Assembly: GCA_046758065.1 (NCBI GenBank)
Contig: JBHHZM010000110.1
Span: 1 to 10,019, forward strand
Source of the DNA: JBHHZM01 sp046758065
GTDB lineage: Bacteria; Pseudomonadota; Alphaproteobacteria; JAAXGF01
DNA length: 10,019 nt
Direction of reading: 5' to 3'
This document shows positions 5,469 to 10,019 of this stretch, piece after piece. The notes under the pieces are model-generated. The model saw nothing but the letters and a program-made list of their open reading frames with translations, did no database searches and was not told the DNA's origin. The translations under genes and the position numbers were made by a program. Position 1 is the first letter of the stretch, and each line of letters starts with the position of its first letter.

Positions 5469-6607
5469 GCACCCAACCGTCCGCCGGCGGAACCGGCATG
5501 CCGCCGCAGCGCCTGCGCGTCGCGTTGGACGCGCGGGGCTACGATATCGTCGTCGGCGAGGGGCTGATCGCCGATGCGGCGAGCCATCTCGCGCCGGTGC
5601 TGGACAGCCGTCGGGTCGGGGTGGTCAGCGACGAAACCGTGGCCGCGCTGCATCTGCCGGCGCTGCGCCGCGCGCTTTCCGACGGCGGCATCGAACACCA
5701 TGAATCGGTCGTGCCGGCGGGCGAAGCGAGCAAGGATTTCCACCATCTCGAAGCTCTCGTCGACGACCTGCTCGAGGCCCGTATCGAACGCGGCGACACG
5801 ATCATCGCGCTCGGCGGCGGCGTCGTCGGCGATCTCGCGGGTTTCGCCGCCAGCATATTGAGACGCGGCGTCGCCGTCGTGCAGATTCCGACCACGCTGC
5901 TCGCCCAGGTCGACAGTTCGGTGGGCGGCAAGACCGGCATCGACACCCGCCACGGCAAGAACCTCGTCGGCAGCTTTCACCAGCCGCGCCTGGTGCTCGC
6001 CGACCTTGCGGCGCTCGACACCCTGCCGACGCGCGAGCTCCGCGCCGGTTACGCCGAGGTGGTGAAGTACGGCGCGATCGACGATCCCGCGTTCTTCGCC
6101 TGGCTCGAGACCCACGGCGCCGCGGTCTGCGCCGGCGACCGCGCGGCGCGGCAGCACGCGGTGCTGACGAGTTGCGCCGCCAAGGCGCGAATCGTCGCCG
6201 AAGACGAGCGCGAAAGCGGGGCGCGCGCGCTGCTCAACCTCGGGCATACCTTCGCCCATGCCCTCGAAGTCGAAGCGGGCTACGGCGCGGCGCTGCGGCA
6301 CGGCGAAGCGGTCGCCATCGGCCTCGCGCTCGCCTTCGACCTGTCGGTCAGGCTCGACCTGTGCCCCGAGGACGACGCCTTGCGCCTGCGCCGTCATCTC
6401 GCGGCGATCGGCCTGCCGACGGACCCCGGCGCCGTCGTCGCCGGCGACGCCGCCGCGCGTCTCGTCGACCACATGGCGCAAGACAAGAAGGTGCGCGACG
6501 GCCGTATCGCCTTCGTGCTGGCGCGGGGCATCGGCCGGGCCTTTCTCAGCCGCGAGGTCGCGCCCGAGACGATCCGGACGCTGCTCGAGGATGCGCTCGC
6601 CGGGTGA
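5465..6607 (+). CDS. aroB: 3-Dehydroquinate synthase
   Basis: AroB converts DAHP to 3-dehydroquinate, the second shikimate-pathway step, using NAD+ and a divalent metal. From GTG 5465 it has 380 residues, close to the family length. NAD-binding and active-site blocks are clear: PAGEASKDFHHLE (84-96), ALGGGVVGDLAGFAAS (115-130), RRGVAVVQIPTTLLAQVDSS (133-152), VGGKTGID (153-160) and HGKNLVGSFHQP (163-174). The zinc ligands are E198 (GYAEVVKYG), H261 (NLGHTFAHALE) and H279 (LRHGEAVAIG). The GTG start overlaps the aroK stop and has GGAG about 8 nt upstream; an in-frame ATG at 5498 is the alternative and would remove only 11 residues. All catalytic positions are intact. Confidence 0.96.
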   Translation: MSTQPSAGGTGMPPQRLRVALDARGYDIVVGEGLIADAASHLAPVLDSRRVGVVSDETVAALHLPALRRALSDGGIEHHESVVPAGEASKDFHHLEALVDDLLEARIERGDTIIALGGGVVGDLAGFAASILRRGVAVVQIPTTLLAQVDSSVGGKTGIDTRHGKNLVGSFHQPRLVLADLAALDTLPTRELRAGYAEVVKYGAIDDPAFFAWLETHGAAVCAGDRAARQHAVLTSCAAKARIVAEDERESGARALLNLGHTFAHALEVEAGYGAALRHGEAVAIGLALAFDLSVRLDLCPEDDALRLRRHLAAIGLPTDPGAVVAGDAAARLVDHMAQDKKVRDGRIAFVLARGIGRAFLSREVAPETIRTLLEDALAG

Positions 6608-6628
6608 CGTCCGCGGCGCGGCGAAGCC

Positions 6629-6657
6629 TTGTAAGCGCGCGACCGGGCCGATACTCT
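6629..6657 (+). promoter_or_regulatory. Possible promoter of the thrC operon
   Basis: In the 100-bp gap between aroB and thrC, TTGTAA (6629-6634) and TACTCT (6652-6657) are spaced by exactly 17 bp. Matches to consensus are 4 of 6 and 3 of 6. The predicted start near 6664 gives a leader of about 44 nt to the TTG at 6708. No leader peptide or attenuator hairpin is visible in that space. It would make thrC, the peptidase and the acetyltransferase a transcription unit separate from aroKB. Confidence 0.35.
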
Positions 6658-6696
6658 GTGCACCCGAACGGCCGCCGCCGGGCCGGTCGCGGCGGA

Positions 6697-6702
6697 AAGG
6701 AG
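6697..6702 (+). promoter_or_regulatory. Ribosome-binding site that decides the TTG start of thrC
   Basis: AAGGAG is followed by a 5-nt spacer and TTG at 6708-6710, which opens the typical ThrC N-terminus (M)RYVSTRGKAP. In-frame GTG at 6702 and TTG at 6705 are also possible codons, but they sit on or too close to this site. Confidence 0.75.
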
Positions 6703-6707
6703 TGTTG

Positions 6708-8117
6708 TTGCGCTATGTAAGCACCCGGGGGAAGGCGCCGGCCCTCGCCTTCGACGACGTGCTGCTCGCCGGGCTCGCGCGTGACGGTGGGCTTTACGTG
6801 CCCGAGCGCTGGCCGCGACTGTCGCGCGAGGAGATCGCCGGCCTCGCCGGGCTGAGCTACGCCGAGATCGCGGTGCGGGTGATGAGCCCCTTCCTCGACG
6901 GCGTCATCGCCCCGGCGGCCTTCGCCCGCATGGTCGAGGAAACCTACGCCGGCTTCACCCACGCCGCGGTGGCACCGCTCGTCCAGATCGGCGACAACGA
7001 CTGGCTGCTCGAGCTGTTCCACGGACCGACGCTGGCCTTCAAGGACTATGCGCTGCAACTCGTCGGCCGGCTGTTCGACCATGTGCTCGGCGCGCGCGGA
7101 CAACGCGTCACGGTCGTCGGCGCCACCTCGGGTGATACCGGCGGCGCCGCGATCGAGGCGCTGCGCGAGCGCGCGAATGTCGAGGTCTTCATCCTCCATC
7201 CCAAGGATCGCGTCTCCGAGGTGCAGCGCCGGCAGATGACGACGGTGCGCGCGGCCAACGTGCACAACATCGCCGTCGAAGGCACTTTCGACGACTGCCA
7301 GGCGCTTGTGAAGGCGATGTTCGCCGACGCCGCGTTCCGCGATGCGCTCGGGCTTTCGGCGGTCAACTCGATCAACTGGGCGCGGGTGATGGCCCAGACC
7401 GTCTATTACTTTTCCACCGCGGCGCGTCTCGGCGCGCCCCAACGCGAAGTCTCCTTCGCGGTTCCCACCGGCAACTTCGGCGACATCTTCGCCGGCTATG
7501 CGGCGCGCGAGATGGGGCTGCCCGTGCGCCGGCTGGTGATCGCGACCAACAGCAACGACATTCTCTGCCGCCTGTTCGCCACCGGCCGTTACGAACCCGG
7601 CAAGGTGGTGCCGACCCTGAGTCCGAGCATGGACATCCAGGTGTCGAGCAATTTCGAGCGGCTTCTGTTCGAGCTCTATGGGCGCGACGGTGCCGGCGTC
7701 GAGCGGCTGATGGCCGACCTTGCGGCGCGCGGCGCCTTCGTCGTCGACGCCGCGCGGCTCGATCGGGCGCGGGCGCTGTTCACCGCCCACCGCCTCGACG
7801 ACGCCGGCACGGAAGCGGCGATCGCCGGGATCCACCGCGAAACCGGCAGGACCGTCGATCCCCACAGCGCCATCGGGATCGCCGCCGGACGCGCCTGCCG
7901 GGGCGACCCGGCGACGCCGATGGTGGCGCTGGCGACGGCGCACCCGGCCAAGTTTCCCGAAGCCGTCGCCCGCGCCACCGGCACGAGACCGGAGCTTCCC
8001 CCGCGACTCGCGGGTCTGTTCGAGCGGCCCGAACGCTATCGCGTCTTGCCAAACGACCTCGCCGCCGTGCAAGCTTTCATCATGGAAACGACGGCAGTCG
8101 GGAAAGGCGCCGCATGA
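6708..8117 (+). CDS. thrC: Threonine synthase (PLP-dependent)
   Basis: ThrC converts O-phospho-L-homoserine to L-threonine and phosphate, the last step of threonine synthesis. From TTG 6708 it has 469 residues, the usual size of the long bacterial (E. coli-like) class. The N-terminus RYVSTRGKAPALAFDDVLL and ARDGGLYVPE are characteristic. The PLP lysine is K112 in HGPTLAFKDYAL, the phosphate-binding loop is TSGDTGGAA (140-148), and QMTTV and NSINWARVMAQTVYYF follow. VPTGNFGDIFAGYAA and the late DPHSAIG and ATAHPAKFPEAV blocks are also typical. The frame remains open about 450 nt back into aroB, but those residues are not ThrC-like and simply shadow aroB. The gene ends in ATGA shared with the peptidase gene, so the two are translationally coupled. 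Confidence 0.96.
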   Translation: MRYVSTRGKAPALAFDDVLLAGLARDGGLYVPERWPRLSREEIAGLAGLSYAEIAVRVMSPFLDGVIAPAAFARMVEETYAGFTHAAVAPLVQIGDNDWLLELFHGPTLAFKDYALQLVGRLFDHVLGARGQRVTVVGATSGDTGGAAIEALRERANVEVFILHPKDRVSEVQRRQMTTVRAANVHNIAVEGTFDDCQALVKAMFADAAFRDALGLSAVNSINWARVMAQTVYYFSTAARLGAPQREVSFAVPTGNFGDIFAGYAAREMGLPVRRLVIATNSNDILCRLFATGRYEPGKVVPTLSPSMDIQVSSNFERLLFELYGRDGAGVERLMADLAARGAFVVDAARLDRARALFTAHRLDDAGTEAAIAGIHRETGRTVDPHSAIGIAAGRACRGDPATPMVALATAHPAKFPEAVARATGTRPELPPRLAGLFERPERYRVLPNDLAAVQAFIMETTAVGKGAA

Positions 8118-9376
8118 CGGCGGCGCGCCTCAGCGTGCTCGGGAACGGCCTCCGGGTGGTGAGCGCCAACATGCCCGGTCTCGAGACCGCCGCGGTCGGC
8201 GTCTGGATCGATGCCGGCGCGCGCTGCGAATCCGCCGAGACCAACGGCGTCGCCCATCTCCTCGAACACATGGCGTTCAAGGGCACCCACCGGCGCAGCG
8301 CTCTCGCCATCGCCGAGGAGATCGAGTCGGTGGGCGGCCATCTCAACGCGTACACCTCCCGCGAGAGCACCGCCTACCTCGCCCGGGTGCTCAAGGAGAA
8401 CGTGCCGCTCGCCGTCGATATCCTCGCCGACATCCTGCTGCACTCGATTATGCCCGACGACGAGCTCGAGCGCGAGCGCGAGGTCGTCGTGCAGGAGATC
8501 GCCCAGGTGCACGACACCCCCGACGACATGGTCTTCGACCTGTTCCAGGAAACCGCCTACCCCGACCAGCCGCTGGGGCGCGCGATCATGGGCACGCCCG
8601 AGACCGTCGGCGGGCTGACGCGCGAGGTGCTCGCCGATTACATGGCCGAGCACTACAGCGCCGAGCGCATGGTGGTGGTCGCCGCGGGCCGGGTCGAACA
8701 CGAGGAGATCGTGGGGCTGTGCACGGAGGCGTTCGCCGATTTGCCGACTCGCACGCCGGGCATGGTCGAGCCGGCGCGCTATCGCGGCGGCGACAAGCGC
8801 CAGGGTCGCGGGCTTGAGCAGGTCCATCTGGTGATGGGCTTTAACGGTGTCTCCTACGGGGATCCGGGATTTTACGCCCAGCAAGTGCTCGCCACGGCGC
8901 TCGGCGGCGGCATGTCGTCGCGCCTGTTCCAGGAGGTGCGCGAGAAGCGCGGTCTCGCCTATTCGGTGTTCGCCTTCGCCTCGTCGTACGTCGACAGCGG
9001 GCTGTTCGGAATCTACGCCGGCACCGGCGAGCGTCGTGTCGGCGCGCTGGTTCCGGTGATCTGCGAGGAGATGGTGAAAATCGGGCAGACGGTCGGCGAG
9101 GACGAAATCGCCCGCGCCCGCGCCCAGCTCAAGGCGTCGCTGCTGATGTCGCTCGAGAGTCCGTCGGCGCGCTGCGAGCAGATCGGCCGCCAGATGCTGG
9201 TCTACGGTCGCCCCATTCCGCCGGCCGAAATCATCGAGCACATCGACGCGGTCGACGTCGGGGCGCTCACCGGCATGGCGCGGCGATTGATCGACAACGG
9301 ACCGCCGACGATCACGGCGCTCGGCCCGGTCGGGGGGGTCGAGCCCTATAATACGATCTCGGCCCGCTTCGCCTGA
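8114..9376 (+). CDS. M16 family zinc metallopeptidase, mitochondrial-processing-peptidase beta-like
   Basis: This is a single-unit M16B peptidase of 420 residues. The inverted zinc motif HLLEH is at 48-52, with H48 and H52 as ligands and E51 as catalytic base. The distal ligand is E128 in VVVQEI, exactly 76 residues after H52, the HxxEHx76E spacing of mitochondrial processing peptidase beta. The C-terminal half has the glycine-rich GGGMSSRLFQEVREKRGLAYSV (about residues 265-286, given here in part), whose Arg-Gly-Leu-Ala-Tyr is the substrate-binding Arg/Tyr pair of the family. No signal peptide is seen, so it should be cytoplasmic. Its substrates in bacteria are largely unknown. The ATGA overlap with thrC and the following RimJ-like gene reproduce an arrangement I associate with many alphaproteobacteria. 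It is often annotated as insulinase family or PqqL-like; it is half the size of PqqL, so that name would be wrong. Confidence 0.94.
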   Translation: MTAARLSVLGNGLRVVSANMPGLETAAVGVWIDAGARCESAETNGVAHLLEHMAFKGTHRRSALAIAEEIESVGGHLNAYTSRESTAYLARVLKENVPLAVDILADILLHSIMPDDELEREREVVVQEIAQVHDTPDDMVFDLFQETAYPDQPLGRAIMGTPETVGGLTREVLADYMAEHYSAERMVVVAAGRVEHEEIVGLCTEAFADLPTRTPGMVEPARYRGGDKRQGRGLEQVHLVMGFNGVSYGDPGFYAQQVLATALGGGMSSRLFQEVREKRGLAYSVFAFASSYVDSGLFGIYAGTGERRVGALVPVICEEMVKIGQTVGEDEIARARAQLKASLLMSLESPSARCEQIGRQMLVYGRPIPPAEIIEHIDAVDVGALTGMARRLIDNGPPTITALGPVGGVEPYNTISARFA

Positions 9377-9391
9377 GGCGGGGAGGGCGGC

Positions 9392-9991
9392 GTGCTCGGC
9401 TTTCTGAGAAGCGCCTCGACCGCGGTTCAGACCGGCGCGCTCCGGGGTCCGCGCGTCTATCTTCAGGCCCCCCGCGCCAGCGACTTCGGGGCGTGGCGCG
9501 ATCTGCGCGCCGCCTCGCGCGGGTTTCTCGAACCCTGGGAACCGAAATGGCCGCGCGACGCCCTGACGCGCACCGCGTTTCGCCGCCGGCTACAGCGCCA
9601 GGCGCGCGACGTGCGCGAGAACACCGGCTACAGCTTCTTCATCTTCCGCTGCGCCGACGACGAACTTCTCGGCGGCGTCACCCTGAGCAACCTGCAGCGC
9701 GGCATCGCCCTGTCGTGCAGCATGGGGTACTGGATCGGCGCGCCGCATACCCGCCAGGGCCTGATGACCGCTGCGCTGCGCTGCGTGCTTCCCTTTGCCT
9801 TCGAGACCCTCGCGCTGCACCGGATCGAGGCCGCCTGCCTGCCCGCGAACGTTGCGAGCCAGGCATTGCTGCGCAAACTGGGCTTCCGAGAAGAGGGCTA
9901 CGCGCGGGGCTATCTGTGCATCAACGGCGAGTGGCACGATCACCTGCTGTTCGCCATGCTGTCGAGCGACTATTACGCGCGACCGGGATGA
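9392..9991 (+). CDS. GNAT-family N-acetyltransferase, RimJ-like
   Basis: The 199-residue protein belongs to the RimJ/RimL group of GNAT acetyltransferases, which transfer acetyl from acetyl-CoA to protein N-termini such as ribosomal protein S5. Recognisable parts are RVYLQAPRASDFGAW (21-35), FLEPWEPKWP (45-54), SFFIFRCADDELLGGVTLSN (81-100) and the acetyl-CoA-binding motif GYWIGAPHTRQGLMTAAL (112-129) with its RQGLMT pyrophosphate loop. ACLPANVASQALLRKLGF and EEGYARGYLCINGEWHDHLL close the fold and are highly typical of RimJ. The GTG start at 9392 follows GGGAGG (9381-9386) by 5 nt and lies 15 nt after the peptidase stop, so it belongs to the thrC operon. The actual acceptor cannot be read from sequence; RimJ itself is a family-level assignment, so no symbol is given. 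Confidence 0.9.
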   Translation: MLGFLRSASTAVQTGALRGPRVYLQAPRASDFGAWRDLRAASRGFLEPWEPKWPRDALTRTAFRRRLQRQARDVRENTGYSFFIFRCADDELLGGVTLSNLQRGIALSCSMGYWIGAPHTRQGLMTAALRCVLPFAFETLALHRIEAACLPANVASQALLRKLGFREEGYARGYLCINGEWHDHLLFAMLSSDYYARPG

Positions 9992-10019
9992 ACACCCGGC
10001 CGTGGCAACGGTGAGAAAT

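Noticed and set aside
6258..8117. Apparent 619-residue fusion of an N-terminal extension with threonine synthase
   Set aside because: The first 150 codons lie inside aroB in another frame and are Arg/Ser-rich. A ribosome-binding site and the conserved ThrC N-terminus place the start at 6708.
9988..10014. ATG overlapping the acetyltransferase stop, and a GTG at 10011, as starts of the next gene
   Set aside because: The ATG frame closes after eight codons. The GTG has no clear ribosome-binding site, and only three codons remain before the window ends.

Overview
The window is GC-rich chromosomal DNA with tightly packed housekeeping genes. It looks like an alphaproteobacterium, most likely Rhodospirillales or a close relative. 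The reasons are the combination xerD / small membrane protein / exported helical protein back to back with aroK-aroB, the trio thrC - M16 peptidase - RimJ-like acetyltransferase (an arrangement I associate with alphaproteobacteria), an Mcl1-type malyl-CoA lyase close to Rhodobacter Mcl1, and frequent GTG/TTG starts. There are no rRNA or tRNA genes, transposases, phage genes or CRISPR arrays.

Left half, all on the minus strand, read right to left: a 46-residue single-pass membrane protein (4584-4724), an exported 594-residue alpha-helical protein of unknown function (2819-4603, overlapping the small gene by 20 nt), the tyrosine recombinase xerD (1867-2796), malyl-CoA lyase mcl1 (792-1769), and the first 174 codons of accA (from 524 off the left edge). 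The first three look like one operon. mcl1 probably has its own promoter, whose -35 box covers the xerD stop codon. The 267-bp gap between mcl1 and accA holds a 29-bp, nearly perfect inverted repeat resembling dispersed intergenic palindromes.

Right half, all on the plus strand: aroK (4905-5468) and aroB (5465-6607), joined by a GTGA overlap, encode two shikimate-pathway steps. After about 100 bp with a plausible promoter comes thrC (TTG start at 6708), joined by an ATGA overlap to an M16 zinc peptidase (8114-9376), then a GNAT acetyltransferase (9392-9991). The last 28 bases hold no identifiable gene; a GTG at 10011 could open the next one.

The metabolic genes cover fatty-acid initiation (AccA), C4/C5 acyl-CoA cleavage (Mcl1), chorismate precursors (AroK, AroB) and threonine (ThrC). 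XerD serves chromosome-dimer resolution. The uncharacterised part is the small membrane protein with the large exported protein upstream of xerD. That pair is the best candidate here for an undescribed system, although its function cannot be read from sequence alone. Four of the nine genes most likely start at GTG or TTG, so longest-ORF calling would misplace several starts.
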